Below are positions 35,001-47,950 of a stretch of 64,000 nucleotides of DNA, piece after piece. Origin of the DNA: Bostrychus sinensis (lineage: Eukaryota; Chordata; Actinopteri; Gobiiformes; Eleotridae). Numbering within the stretch: position 1 is the stretch's first letter; each line of letters begins with the position of its first letter. Position numbers and translations under genes: made by a program. The stretch covers positions 29,672,034 through 29,736,033 of the forward strand of contig CM036244.1 in NCBI GenBank assembly GCA_020698575.1, in the 5' to 3' direction. Below the pieces are notes generated by a model, which saw only the letters and a program-made list of their open reading frames with translations, ran no database searches and was not told the DNA's origin.

Positions 35001-35595
35001 TCAAAATGCAAAGAAACATTACTCTGAGTAGGTTCTGAACCTCATTTGAACTTGAATAATAGAAATATGACCCATGGACTCTGGAACTAACATCAGTCCA
35101 AAACACTGATCTGAATGTGAGACCAAAATTTATCTTGATCATTTTTCAGAAACTAAAGGCCTTAGTTAGTTGCAGGGCTGGAACACATACACTGGCAGTT
35201 CCCAGATGGGAAATACTTCATGTGCGCATACTCCACAATCTACCACATTTTGTAAAACAGATTCAGTGTAATTTATAGAGTGAATGGTCAGAGGAAAATG
35301 CATTTCAGGAAGTACAGGAAAAGGAGATTTAACAACAGTACACAACAAAGGGCCAGTCTGCATTTTGGATGTGATAAGAACAACACAAGCTTTCTTTGAC
35401 AAAAGGTTGCTTCTTAGAACTTTTCATTCTCATCTTTGCACTGAAATAACTATCATCTGTCGACCAGTTAACGCACTCCAAATTTAATTACCACTTTGTC
35501 TGGGAAGCATAATGACTAGTGTCAGGTTGGTAGAAATGGTTAGTATGGATCCAAAAACACAGCCTGTCTAGTAATCTGTTTTGTTTTTTGTTGTA
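32071..35595. other. Non-coding stretch with one tetranucleotide array
   Basis: No gene is recognised. A (TTTA)n array lies at 32636-32664. The frame at 33869-34105 is unusually free of stops and less AT-rich, but shows no known domain. Confidence 0.5.
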
Positions 35596-35603
35596 GTTTC
35601 GAG

Positions 35604-36636
35604 TAGGGCTGCAACAATTTATCGAGTTATTCGTGTAATTCGATAAGGAAAAAGCTTCGATTAACATCCTTTGAACTCGAAGCTTCGTTTAATTAATGTA
35701 AATAAGACTGGCGCATAGCGCTGGGTACTTTGTATGCACGTAACAAAGTTTCTACACGGTTAATGCGCAACATTCGAGCGACAGTAAGGCAGTGGTTGGG
35801 CCATAAACTGAATAAATTTGAGTTGTAATTCGCATTTTAAATGTATATATAAACTACATAGAGAACAGCACCATTGTGAAAAAGGTTTTAGAGGAAACGG
35901 CATCCTCCAAGCCTCACACTGTTTGGCTAATGCTACAGCTAACACACAGAGCAGCTTAAATACTGACTCTGGAGACCCTGCAGACCACAAAAACACTAAT
36001 AATCACAGAGAAAGTATTCTTATTACCTCTGTAAAACCTTTGTTCAGTAGGTGGCTGCAAACTGGCAGAAATGAACAGCGTAGTGTGATGTGCAATCCGC
36101 TGCGGTAACTTGCGAACTTTGTTTTTGTATGCTAATTAGCCATGTGGGCTCAGTGGCGTTTAGTGTCTTTTTACAGGCCTCTGGTGTATAAATGATAATA
36201 GATATCACTCAGCAGAAAGGGTTACAACTAAAATACTTTTTAAACTGTGAGTCGAATGCATACCTCGGCAGCTTTTGCATTGTTTTGTATAGGCATTTAC
36301 TAATATTCTGATTAAATATATAATTAGTATATAATAATATAGCCCAGTATAAATATGTATAAAGTACAAGTAAGCATTTAATTAGTAGACCATATCATAA
36401 TGTATAATAATAAAACCTACATTTACAAAGCTATTTGCAATGTAATGCATTAAAATATGAAAAAAACACTTCTTAATTTTAGACTGACAAATTCACAGAT
36501 GTGCATTAAAATGTGTTACTTTTTAAACTATGCAGACACACAACAGTATCTCTTATTCGATTACTCAATTAATCAAGTACAACAAAATAATCGACAGATT
36601 CCTCGATTACCAAAATAATCGATAGCTACAGCCCGA
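35604..36636. mobile_element. hAT-type element with 8-bp duplication
   Basis: The left end TAGGGCTGCAACAATTTATC and the reverse-complemented right end TCGGGCTGTAGCTATCG are inverted repeats. The direct repeat GTTTCGAG flanks the element exactly at 35596-35603 and 36637-36644. Subterminal ATTCGAT, AATCGA and ATTCCTCGATTACCAAAAT motifs are typical of a common fish hAT family. The interior has no transposase. The whole locus is intact end to end, which suggests a fairly recent non-autonomous copy. Confidence 0.85.
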
Positions 36637-36644
36637 GTTTCGAG

Positions 36645-38779
36645 TCAGCAGTCCTTTTCCAATGCTGCTGCCTCATAAAGAATCTGCAGAATTTCAGTGC
36701 ATGTACTTTTGCCCAGAAACGACTTGTTACTCAGACTTACTTAGGTCTTGAGGTCTTGTGTCTGGCCTGGATAAAAGTGTGTGTGATATCTTGGCTAATC
36801 ACATGGTGAGTGTCTGAGTGCTGGGGGCCCATTGACCTTGGGAGATGAGCATTGGAACAAAGTGCTGCTGCTGATGACTCTGTTGAGCCAAATAGAAACA
36901 GAGGGAGAAGCTCTTTGGAGAGCCAGCACAAACAGTACACAGACCAATCAAGGCTTAGAGCAGCTTCATCTACAACCTGTCACGACTGGGCTTTAACTGC
37001 ACTCTACAGCTGTTGGCTCAAACTCAGGTTCATGTTTTGTCCCTGGCACAGTCTTTTATGAGGCACAAAACGAAAGACCACATTTTAATTAAATGCATTG
37101 CCCAAGGCATATTCCACCTCTGGGCTTGTTGCTGGAAGGCTCCAGCCCCTCGTGACCCCTAATGGGAATAATAAGCAGAAGAAAATAAATAGATGAACAA
37201 ACTAGGTCAACTTCTCCAAAATTACTGGACATTTTTTTCCTCTAAGATTTACTTAAATAAAGGTATAATATGTAAAAGTAAATGTTCTTGAGTGCAGTAT
37301 TTTGTTGTTTTCCACCTCTGGAACACAAGCAACCTCCGGGACCAGAAACCTCAACAATTTAATTCCTTCTCTCCACTCAGTCCACAGTTTTATCAGAAAC
37401 CACATCCACAAGCTCCAGTGTATACAGAAAGAAAACATCAGCAGGTCTCTTTATGTGACAGTGGGACATAAGACACAGCACAACCAGCGGAAAGTGAAGC
37501 AGAGCCATGGTACTCACCTGATCCAGAGTCCAGACCAGACAGCAGCAGGGAACAGATAAAAGAGAGAGAAACTTCTATTAGAGTTATGACAATATAAATA
37601 TGCATTTAAATTTATGTTTTTTTGTACTGGCACTGGTTAATTTGTATTTAAGCAGTCATTTACTAGAAACAGAATGTATTTTTACGTTAACACATCAAAT
37701 CAAACAGGTGCCTTTCCCTTCACAACATTTAATACAATAATCTGGAATATTACACTCATGATGATCATGTACTGTGATAGTGAACCTTATATTTTAATTT
37801 TTGGCAAGTAAACATTATCTGCTCCATTTCTGATATGATCTATTTTATGTTTATCCAAGTAAAAAAAAAGTAATGTCTGTAATGTTGGCGTGACAGTTCT
37901 CGTTTATCTCAAAATAACAACTTTTAAAGTCTCCCAGTCTGCTGCCTCCTTTAGGGCACAGCAGCTGAATATATTCAACTGTAATACCTTTCTTGTGCTA
38001 CTTAGATTCAGAAGTCAACATAGATCAATAAGTCCTTGTCAGACAGATAACACTGGAGCATGAGCACAGAGATGCTATTTGCTCTGCTAAAAGTGTTAGA
38101 GAACGCCACCAAGACAGGGATGATAGCAGGTCCTCTCAGACCATTAGAGACACATTCCAACTGGCTGGGACTATCATTAAAACACAACTTTAAATGGTGC
38201 AGGAGAAGATGAGATTTTCTACAACACCAGCCATTCATGACACTGTTGGCCTGATTCATATCACAACAGAATTAAGCCACAGTATTATGATGCATGCAGA
38301 GGCCATCTAGATAAAAAAGAAAAGAACTAATGAAATATAATCTTCCAGAGCAAGCCATAATAGTTCGTTTGCCACTCCCCTCAGAATAAAGCATGCGCTG
38401 CATAATGGAGCGTGCTGGAGCCATCAGCATTAGTGAGAATTTGATTCCTGTCGGGGACATTTGCACATCAATCATCCACTACCCACACTGTTGTATTAGT
38501 GAGTTATTAGCGAGTTAGCAGCAGAAAGGAGTTTCCCCGTGCTCTGACAGCAGCAGGAGTCGGGAGCTGCTGCCTGTGTCCCCCCGAGCAGCAGTTATTG
38601 TCCCTCGGTGTTTACAGCTGTGTGTCTGTGTCACACTGAGCAGAGAACCATCTTTGTTACTGCAGAAGTACGGGGGACCATGTGTTTTCAGCCACCGCCG
38701 CCCGCCCGGTGTGAGGGTTCTCATAGAAAACAATAGGGGTGTATTTTTTGAGGCGCGTCTGTGCGTCTGGTGTGTATTG
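36645..38779. other. Non-coding stretch with one SINE tail
   Basis: Apart from the SINE piece at 37130-37197, nothing is recognised. From about 38510 to 38780 the sequence becomes GC-rich (CAGCAG, CCGCCGCCCGCCC). This may be further transposon material belonging to the element that follows. Confidence 0.45.
37130..37197 (+). mobile_element. SINE (AFC-like) 3' tail fragment
   Basis: 'tggaaggctccagcccctcg' and 'tgacccctaatgggaataat', followed by an AGAAAATAAATAGATGAAC tail, match the last 70 bp of the SINE. The rest is missing. Confidence 0.75.
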
Positions 38780-39375
38780 GGCCCCAAACACACTGGCTGC
38801 GTTGGCCGCAGCAGCGAGTGTACTGGCGTCACAGCTGCGTCGCAGCGACACAAAGTTGTACACACTGGCTGTGTGAGCAACTCGCTGCTGGCAGCTCCTT
38901 CTCTATAGAAAAGCCATTCAGAAGTCAATATGAGAGTACAGCCACACATACTATATTTGACTAAAGAGACGTATGTTTACTATCTCTGTAGACGGGACAT
39001 TCCAAACACGAGACTTTTTACAGTACAAGTGAAAGTTCTCGTTCACGGTCCATCAGAGCCAGAAATCCCCCCAAACATTAAAAAAGTGCATCAGGTATGG
39101 GCAATGCTCATTGTAGTTGCCAAAATATAACAATATATGCTAATTTTGTGTGTATTTTGGATGAATAACCTGACCCAGCGCCAGCCGCCAGCATCAAAAT
39201 TTGGTGAGGGTTTGATTTCCTAGGAGAGTCACGTCACAGCCCTGTTTGACGTCCATCAAGCCTCATGTCTCATGCTGCAGTGTGGCTGCTCTGATCTGCT
39301 GAGCTGGGGGCTGAAGGGAAAATGGTTTCCTGACACTGTCACCACACTGCAGTTACAGCCAGTGTGTTTGGGGCC
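38780..39375. mobile_element. Non-autonomous DNA transposon with 20-bp inverted ends
   Basis: GGCCCCAAACACACTGGCTG at 38780-38799 is the exact reverse complement of CAGCCAGTGTGTTTGGGGCC at 39356-39375. The interior has no transposase. I found no clear target duplication, so these may be nested ends and not the true termini. Superfamily unknown. Confidence 0.65.
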
Positions 39376-39940
39376 TTGGCCTTTATAGGGTATGTTTGAT
39401 TTGCTGTCAAACCCATAAGACATAAGACATGTCTATATTTTTCATTTATAGTCAAGATTCATTCTCAACCGCGTATTTGCTTTTTCTGCTATTAAAATAT
39501 ATATGTAAGCATAATTTGTTATAGTACCGGCATAAGCATAAAATCTACTTTCACCCCTGCATAGAGCCCTTTATGGCCCCAGAGCCGGCTTTAGGCATAG
39601 GCCATCTAGGCGGTTGCCTAGGGTCCCATCTGCTGGAGGGGGCGCCCAGATGCACCCCTCCAAAAAAAAAAAAAAAAAAAGTATATTTTTAGTATATAAA
39701 AAGTATATTTTTAAATAAATAACAAATAATTTAAAATCAAGTGAATGGTGTTATTTCTTCTTTGTACTCTAATATGAAAAAAAAAAAAAAAATCCTAATG
39801 ACTTCTGATTGACCTGGCCTGAACCTGACTGACACGGTTTACGGTGGAGCGGGGGATGGGCGTAATGTTGACGCGGATCATAGCAGCGGTCCCTAAATTG
39901 ATAGATGTTACATCAACAAGTAGTTTGACAAATTTTTATC

Positions 39941-40021
39941 ATGAAAAGGCCGTCCAAGCCATCAGGTGCTACTTTCAGAAAGTGGAGAAAAGAGGAGGAG
40001 GAAAAAAGGCCCAAAGTAGAG
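39941..40021 (+). pseudogene. First exon of a hAT transposase (remnant)
   Basis: ATG at 39941 opens a 27-codon frame that begins MKRPSKPSGATFRKWRKEEE and ends KRPKVE. It is followed at once by a strong splice donor, GAG|GTATGT, at 40022. A start of this type (SGA, then FRK, then a run of Glu and Lys) is what I know from fish hAT transposases related to ZMYM1-like and TTF-finger proteins. In those the basic and acidic stretch precedes the zinc finger encoded by the next exon. No second exon was found in the element, so the protein is lost. The exon lies inside paired terminal repeats, which supports a transposon origin over a host exon. Confidence 0.55.
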
Positions 40022-40213
40022 GTATGTAGTTGTTTATGCTAACATTAAAAAGTGCTGTTTAACTTTTCATTTGCACAAGCTACGAGGCTAGCAAAGTTGA
40101 AATAAACTACACCGTAGCTAGCCACTGTGTATTACTGTGTTACTTTGTAATTAAAGACAGTGAGTGTGCTGCCACATTTATTTAGCCTAGACTATGTATC
40201 ATAACTATTAGAC

Positions 40214-41345
40214 CAGGGGTGGGCAATTATTTTTTCCTGAGGGCCACCTTTGTGCCTGGGCCGGTTGCGGAGGGCCGGGTCAACCGCACTTTTTCTCAAT
40301 AACAATTGTGTATCTTTAAAAGTGCAACAAGCTGCCTGCATCCATAGCGCTGCCCTGATATAAATAAACATTCACTGAGCTCCAATCTGTGAAAATGTCC
40401 TCAAGTTAAGTCCAGAACACAACAAGGTCTCTTTATTCCTTCAAATAGCATTTCTTCAAATTATATTTCAATGATATTTCAAATAATAAAATAAAAAGGT
40501 ACATTTTCTATTCTTATATCCAATAAATATAATTTTAAATTAAATTTGATTGCTCTGAATACATATTTTAAGAAAAATAATAATCAGCTCTTACTTTTAA
40601 ACTTTGCGATTAATTCTGTGTTGTGCTGTGACTGCTGCTGTGAGGGCTGTAACTGAGCAGTGTTGGGCTTGGTTTCAAAGTGAAGCTTAATTTTGATACT
40701 TTTAATGAAAGCCCATAACAATGAGACACTGGTTCTGAGCTGGTCTCTGGGAGGAGGAAGCCATTTTTTGTCCATTCTTGCTTCACCTTGTTCCTGTCCA
40801 CGCCTGTCCCTGTCTCTCCTCTCTCCGTGGATGTGATTGTGAAGATTAGCGTCACATGAAGATTCACTATTGACTTTTATGCCCCCCCCACCACCCACCC
40901 ACCCCCCACCCACACACACACACACACACACACAAACAGAGAAAAAAAAAAAAAAAAAAAAAAAAACATTAAATGGCACTTTACCGTGCCTCAAAACACA
41001 TGCTCCCTAAATACAATGCCGTTCTCTCCTCTGCTTTCTGGGAGGGGGGAGCAGAGCCGCTTGCAGCCGCTCCGTTCTGAAGAGAAAACTTGTGTCTGCT
41101 GCAGTCCTGTCATCCTCTCATTTTGTCAGATAAGGAGAGACACCGAAAACCCCACACTTTTCACGTTAAAGCTTTAAACGGCCCGCTGCGTATGGTGTTT
41201 TCACAACGTGCGCTGAGACGCTAATCCGCTCTCTCTCCCCGCTCTCTCTGAGTGCGGGGCTTGGTGTGGTACCGAGGTTCGGGTCAGACAGCTGCCGCGG
41301 GCCGGGTTGGAAGAGCTTGCGGGCCGGACATGGCCCGCGGGCGGG
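40214..41345. mobile_element. Second hAT-like element nested in the first
   Basis: CAGGGGTGGGCAATTATTTT and 'gagggccacctttgtg' match the left end of another well-known fish hAT family. 'gggccggacatggcccgcgg' at about 41322-41341 matches its right subterminal region. The expected right terminus (a reverse complement of the CAGGGGTGGG start) is missing; a G-rich low-complexity tract occupies that place. Confidence 0.6.
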
Positions 41346-41689
41346 GGTGGGGGGTGGGGGTGAGGGGGGTGGTTGTGCCCAATCTTGCCTAGGGCACCAA
41401 ATTGGCGAGAGCCGGCTCTGTATGCCCCTAAATGTAATCACATATAAATGGTCTGACAGTCATATTGTGAAGTTTAGATAACACACTTGTGGCAGGACTG
41501 ATCTTTAGCAACAGCCAAATAAGTATAAGAAGTGGAAAATCTAGTGTTTTAGGTTGAACAACCGCTGCATCAGTATGGAGGAAACAAAATAAATCATATT
41601 GTTTCTTGGAGGAATGACAGTAAAGTTTACACACTTTAACAAAAGATGAACTGTTCTCTGCATCTTGCTCAGGAGTAGCAGAGGATTGG

Positions 41690-41850
41690 CTACTTGTAAA
41701 TGTTTTAGGTTGATGGGAGAAACCAGGGTACCCACCTAAGCACAGACTGAAAATGCAAATTCCACACAGAAAGGTCCTGCCTGGTCTGGGAATCAAACCT
41801 GAGACCATCTTGGTGTGAGGCAACAGTGCTCACCATTATTCCACAGTGCT
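41690..41850 (-). mobile_element. SINE (AFC-like), tRNA-like head and early body
   Basis: Read on the minus strand, the segment runs from 'agcactgtggaataatggtg' through the B-box-like 'ggtttgattcccagacc' and 'tttctgtgtggaatttgc' to 'ctggtttctcccatcaacct'. It is a 5' half with an RNA polymerase III type head. The 3' tail is absent. Confidence 0.8.
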
Positions 41851-44800
41851 TCTTTAAATATCCAGATGTGTAGCTTTCATATTACTTCATATGAACTGCC
41901 AACAGAGCCAGCTTTAATAAAAACACCAACACTTGTACTTTGAAAGGAGTCTGCTCTCAGATTCAGTTTAACCCTAGTGAAGAGTACAGTGTCAAGTTCC
42001 TCCTCAGTAGTCTGTTGGTTTAAAAAATAACCAGAGGTAACCTTACTTAGCTGGAGAACTATGCAGAACCCAAAGAAACAAACCTGATCATGCTGGTCAC
42101 ACACCCCTCCTTTCAGAAAGAAGGCTACTCACACAGCATCAAAGCCAAAAAGAAAACAAAAAAGCTGCTTTTTTAAGAGGCTGTAAGACCTCTTCCCTGT
42201 TGTCACACCACTATATGCTGCTCGACATGAACAGAGTTTTTACAAAAGATTATAATATAATAATATGTATCATTATGAACTGGTAACCTTATGTAACGTT
42301 AAATATGTAAACTTTGCATCCAGCTATGCACTTACAAGCTACAAAGCTACAATACAATGGCCACTGTACAGAAGAGCAGTCATACCTCATTAAATAAGGT
42401 ACTGCCTCTCCAGCAGCTGGTCTTGTACTTAAGAAGAAAAATGAACCTTAAATTCACCCATAATTAATTATTTGCAAAATATATGGGCTACTCAGGTCTG
42501 GGCCTCTCCAATTGCACAGACAAATGAGCCAAATTTATTCATATTAAATGTGTTGTGTTGGCGCTGGTGGAGCTGGAGCCATATGGCAGTCAGTATGTGG
42601 TGACATCACGCACCCAGCCACAGTGGGCCACAGCTGCTGATGGAAGAATAGTTGGTTATGCTCCATTTGAGTGCACAGTGTGTGTCCAATATACAGGGTG
42701 TTACATAGGCACTGCAGATGTGTCAGACAGTGGTGACAATAAACTGTGTTATCATCAGGTAGAATCTTTAGAAACATGGTCTAAGACTGTCAGTGAGATA
42801 TATACACAGTGACCTTCACGAGTTACAGCTTGCAGTCTGCTAAAAAAAAGACAGTTATAGTCAAGAATGATCGGACATAAAATGAGAGCAGTCAAATTTA
42901 AACAAAACATTAAACTGGCCAAGGGTACTTAAAGAAGCATCCAGTCCACTAAAGAATCTAACTACTCCACGTTGTAAAACTAACAAACTATATTACAGAT
43001 ATAGTACATAGTAATGATCATTAAGAGTGTCAAATGGAGGTGAAATGGCAATTTAGGACTGTGGGATTAAATGTACTGAATAGGTAATATTTTACTTATA
43101 AAGAACAAACTATACCATCAAACATCAAACGTGTGTTTGTTATAGATGTAAAGAGAATATTACATGACATAATACACAATACACATACAAATTATTTGAC
43201 GTTAACTTGGTTAATAGTGATGCACTGTGAAGCTGTGGATCAAAGTAAAAACAATGCATTTTGCATTTTGGTCTCTGTCTACAACCATAACCCTAACTAA
43301 TGTAGAAATAACGGTTATGGTACAAGCTGCAGGGCAATTTGTGAAACAAAAATAATACAATTTCTCTACTTGCACATCTATAAAGTTTTATGAAATGATG
43401 CAGTTTTGTTGTATATACTGTATAGTCTAAGATGCTACATGTCTGACTGTGTGCGAGTATGCTGCAGTATATTTGTTACTGTACTATGCCTATTATGTAT
43501 AGTTTAAAACATTTTCTTACAGTGTACCACAATATTAAAGCTGATTTGAAGCCGCTGCCAAAAATACTGCATAGTATCCCCTGCGTGTGCTGCACTTCTG
43601 CATGTATTCATTTCTGCTCCTGACCTGTTCCTCAGGCAGCACAAGCACCACATACAAACTACTTTCAAAAATCACATGATATCAATGTAGCACCATGCAA
43701 TAGACAAGGCTTTTCTGGTTTACTAATGGTTTTACAGGCCATGTTTACATGGACATTTGAACAGGTTGTTAAAAAAATCCAGTTTTTAACGCCGTCTTGT
43801 CCAACCACCTCCTGATCACTGACAAAGGTAAACAAGCGTACCCCTGGATGACAAATTGTGCTGACATTTTAAGTAGAGGTGTTTGGAAGAAATGCGTTGG
43901 CACCATTTTCCTCTGGCATGGAGCTATTTCTCTGTGAGGAAGCTATCTGTTTTGATATGGCAGAACGGTGTAGTCAGTGTTCCCATTTCAACCTAACCTC
44001 AGTTTGGTTTTCTTTAGTCACAGAGTCAAGAGAGCTGTTAGAGGGGCAATGGTGTACGCTCTCTGAAATCACAGCAACAACATCCACAACAAAACACAAA
44101 ACAGGCTCAACTGCTGCTGCTAACTTTCTTTTCATAATCTTCTTAAGCTCACTGACAAAACATGCACACAGCCTTTAGAAATAGTGCTTTTACTTCATGT
44201 TTGCATCAATTAGTGTCTGCAGCAGGTCTCTTGAGAAAAAACAGCCTGCTTGCAATTTATCTTTAATAGGTTTCTTTCTCAATCCAAGTCATTTAATTCT
44301 GTTCATTGGCTGTTTTTAAATTTCATTTAGCGTCTGTTAAAGTGCAATGTGAGATATTCCTAAATGGAGCACTTTCATTGCGTTTGTTGTGAAGTCAGCA
44401 GACGCCGGGTTAAGAATGCCAAATAAAGTGCAGTGCTTTTCAGTGAAAAATCACAAGAAAACAGGAAAAACACTTTGCTTTCCTGTGAATTTCTCAAACA
44501 CAAGGTAAGTGTGTGGTGCATAAATAGATACAGGAGGCTGGAGGAGATGCAACCATGAATGCATTTGAGACGATGACACACAACATTAACACAATTTGAT
44601 GGGAGCTGTGCTTGTGAGTAGCTTATGCGCACTCACTTTCTTCATAACTCTGACCTTAACAAATCTTCCACTCCAGGAAATGACAAACAAATGAGATGGT
44701 ATGCATCGCTGTGACAATTACTTTCACTTAATGTTACTGATGTATTAGGAGCAGGAGAGCTCCATATCATGTGCTGGAGTACATGAGTAGAGTGGGATTG

Positions 44801-47049
44801 GAGGAAGCAAGAGGAGCGAGATTGCACTGATAAAGTCACAGTGGCAGCCCTAGCGGTTGTTTAAAGGTCCATTCAGATACAATCTGAGGGAATTCAGTCT
44901 GGATTTATGCTTCCCCTAATGCCAGAGCTCCGTGCTGTACAGCTATGCTAAACATGGGTGAATTATTGTGTCAGGAGGCAGAGAAACCTCCCCTCATCCT
45001 CTGCCTGGCAGCCAACAGGCCCCAGTCTGGCTTCTGCTGTGCATTTCATTAGCACTCAGCAGCACATCACCTGCGAGTGTGAAGACCATTAACAGTGTCA
45101 TTAGAGGGGCCCGCTCATGTCATGTAAAGGCCAGAGGGGTCTCCTCACACAGAAGAAGGCTAAATGCTTTCTACTGCCAGTGATAACACTGCTGACTATA
45201 AACTTCTGAGGACACAGTGATGCTATACACAGAGTTAAAAGTGCAGCTGAGGGTTTTCCTGGTCTTTCTTCTTTGAGAGGCTTGAAGAAGGCCAGGGCAG
45301 TCCAGAAATACCTACATACCATTTTTATTACAAGTCATATTTAACTTATATTATAATGCAGCTTGTTATAATGACCTATATTCTAACATGGTCCATGGTT
45401 CCACCACGTTTTCGTATGCGTATTCAGTATTCAGTATTCAGTATTCACCAATCATTTTCATAGTTTTTGCTATAAAAAAAGATTTAGTTACTAATTTGAA
45501 CTTTTTTTTTTACTTTTAATAATACTTTAAGATATTTGTAATTTTCTTTTTGTGTCATGAAACAAATGTGATTAAAATTGTTAATACTGTAATCCACAGG
45601 CGTTTTTAGGGTCTGAAACGATTGGGAGCTTAGCCCAGACTTAACATTGTATACTACATTATTAAAGTGGGGGGTCTGGGAGTCCTTCCCTAGAAACATC
45701 TTAATAGAACAGACAATATTTCCTGTATTTTGGTGCATTTTAACAGGTGTTTTAGTGCACTGTCGTACGAGAAAATGTATGGATTCTACTGTAGCCTAAC
45801 TGTGTACAATAATAGTGTGAGGCAGAGCCAACTGTGGCTGATTGTTTAGAGGCATATTGTTGTTTACTGATGCAGAGTGCTGCATAGTTTTGCCCAAACA
45901 AAGGGTCACTGCAGTATTTTTTTTATTTTTTTAAATAAAATTAATTTTAGGAGGAACAAGAGGGGATATGTTCCCCCACCTCACAAACTGGGACCTATTT
46001 GACAGGATTCTGTCATCTATAATATGAAGAAATATGAAACACCAAAAAATCCATAACTAAATAAAGCAGTAACAAATTTTTGCTAATTTGAAGGGACGTA
46101 GGCACAGACATCCCCTGACCTTTTCTTCCTGTTCAGTGTTAAAAAAAAAAAAAAAAAAATCCTCAGTGTTACCAGAGCTCTGGCTTTGCACTCAAATCCA
46201 TGAGCTAAATGGCCAACCGCAAAAAAGCTACAGCCTCATTCCTTAAGAGAGTGAATACATTTATAGCCCCAGGTCCAGCCTTGGTCAGATCCTTCAGGTC
46301 ATGTTCCCAGCGTTAATGCTGTCGCTGTCTGACCTTGTCACAATTAAGTTCTTTCTGCTGCTGCAAAATGCGGAGGCATTTATTTTGCCAGAGCCACAGG
46401 ACGTGTTTAGTTGCTGCTAAAAGAAACTTGTGTTAAGTTTCACTGCAGTTTTGAATTAAATGACTTTTATAAGACTTGATCTGACGGCGCATTTGCACAC
46501 ATGGTCCATGATAAAACAGGACAGAAATAAAGCAAAAAGCTCACAGAGATTGAGATGAACTCTGTGGAGGACCATGCATGAGCTGTTTCTGTCTCCTCTT
46601 CCACACATCAAGCATCTAGGCTGCATTTCCCCGTTTCTCTCCAGCCCCGATTAGCGCAGCCCAGGGTTAAAAAGTCGCTAAATGATGAAAGCAGAGTCTT
46701 TTATTTAACAGTCATTTAATTAATTTTGTGAGTGCTATTCACTGTGTTTCTTTTTCCTGCAGTAGTTCCTCTCTCACTCAGCTTGGACCTTATGTTAAAA
46801 AGTAGACTGTGAAGCTGAAGGACAGTTTGGGTCCGGGGCTCAGATTAGAACATTCAGGGCTCAAGGCCCAGTAAAACGGCCTGGCAGCACCCATGCTGTA
46901 ATATATTATTCACTACTAGTATTACAGTACCAATACCAATACCAATTTGCAAATATTACTGCACTGGTACATAAAGTGCTACCTTAACCAGTTACATTTA
47001 CAAATCCATAATTGTCCTTTAATAGTTAAAACATACAGTCTTTTTCTGC
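41851..47049. other. Long non-coding stretch with minor repeats
   Basis: No gene is recognised. A heptamer array (TATTCAG, three units plus a variant) lies at 45421-45447. At 45600-46000, 'gggagcttagcccagactta' and 'ggggggtctgggagtccttc' recall a fish DNA transposon family, but paired ends were not found. The segments at 44210-44410 and 46290-46510 are free of simple repeats and could be conserved non-coding sequence. Confidence 0.45.
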
Positions 47050-47210
47050 TTAATCTCATGACGCTGGAGCAGGGTACACTCTGGACAATGGGCAGTTAGT
47101 CACAGGACTAACAAACAACCACTCACATTCATTTACTATGGCCAAGTAGCGTCACGAATTTCCCCAACTATCTTTGGATGGAGAAAGGTAGCCAGAGTAT
47201 TCATAAAACT
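47050..47210 (-). mobile_element. SINE (AFC-like) body fragment
   Basis: 'cagggtacactctggacaat', 'aactcacattcatttac'-type text ('ccactcacattcatttac') and 'ctttggatggagaaaggtag' are diverged reverse complements of the SINE body. Neither the head nor the tail is present. Confidence 0.7.
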
Positions 47211-47950
47211 GTAGGTGATAATATGACTGACATAAATCAAACTTTGCTGTTCTAATGTAAACTGTGCTGAGCTAAACTCAGTTCACTGCTAAAATCAATG
47301 CTGATGTAATGCAGAAAGATGCAGACAGGTGCTCTCTTAAAAATCTGTCTGCCTGTATTCAGTTTCATGCCAATTTGAGGTCACTGCGTCAAAAGCCTAC
47401 AAGTGAAGACAGTAAAGCCAGCCAGAGTTCAAAGTCTGAACAGCGGTGTTATTTGACAGCACATACTGCAGCCTTAGTGAGAGTTTTTAATCCAGTCCTG
47501 GGCAGATTAAGGGCTTGTGAAACTCAGCCAACACTGGGGTCAGGAGAGCCTTGTGTGAGCTGCACCGGTCGCCCCACACTCATCTTTCAAATCTACCTGA
47601 TGTTGGTCTGGTGGAGTGAGTCAGCTCTGAGGCAGCGCTCACTGGACACTCATCATGTGAACACTAAACAATAGTTTAGTAACTTCTTGTGTTACGCTGG
47701 ACAAATAGTAACAACCATGGCAGACCACAATAGTTTGTCAGTATCAGCTCGGGATTTATCCATCAAAGAACGCAAATGGTATTATAATAATTTGACTTTG
47801 ACTAATATAATTTTGCCAAAGAGATCTGTGTGCTATGATTTGAAAGTTAATTTGAACAGTCGTCTCCACAACAAAGACTCAATAGTCTCCTTTAAACGTT
47901 TAGTTTAACAGCTGTACTAACAGGAACAAATAATTCCAATGGGTTATGTA

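Larger units (their letters stand above)
39580..41420. mobile_element. hAT-type element with a residual transposase exon
   Basis: CAGAGCCGGCT at the left end and AGCCGGCTCTG at the right end are perfect inverted repeats. 'gttgcctaggg' near the left end and 'ttgcctagggc' near the right end occur in the same orientation, which departs from simple symmetry. Flanking octamers TATGGCCC (39572-39579) and TATGCCCC (41421-41428) differ at one base, consistent with an old 8-bp duplication. A transposase-like first exon lies at 39941-40021. A second hAT element begins at 40214. Simple-sequence tracts include A runs at 39661-39680 and 39779-39792, C-rich sequence with (CA)n at 40882-40934 and G-rich sequence at 41340-41375. 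Confidence 0.8.

Noticed and set aside
40584..40994. 136-codon minus-strand frame with poly-Phe and Cys-Val repeats
   Set aside because: It is created by the poly(A) and (CA)n tracts inside a transposon.
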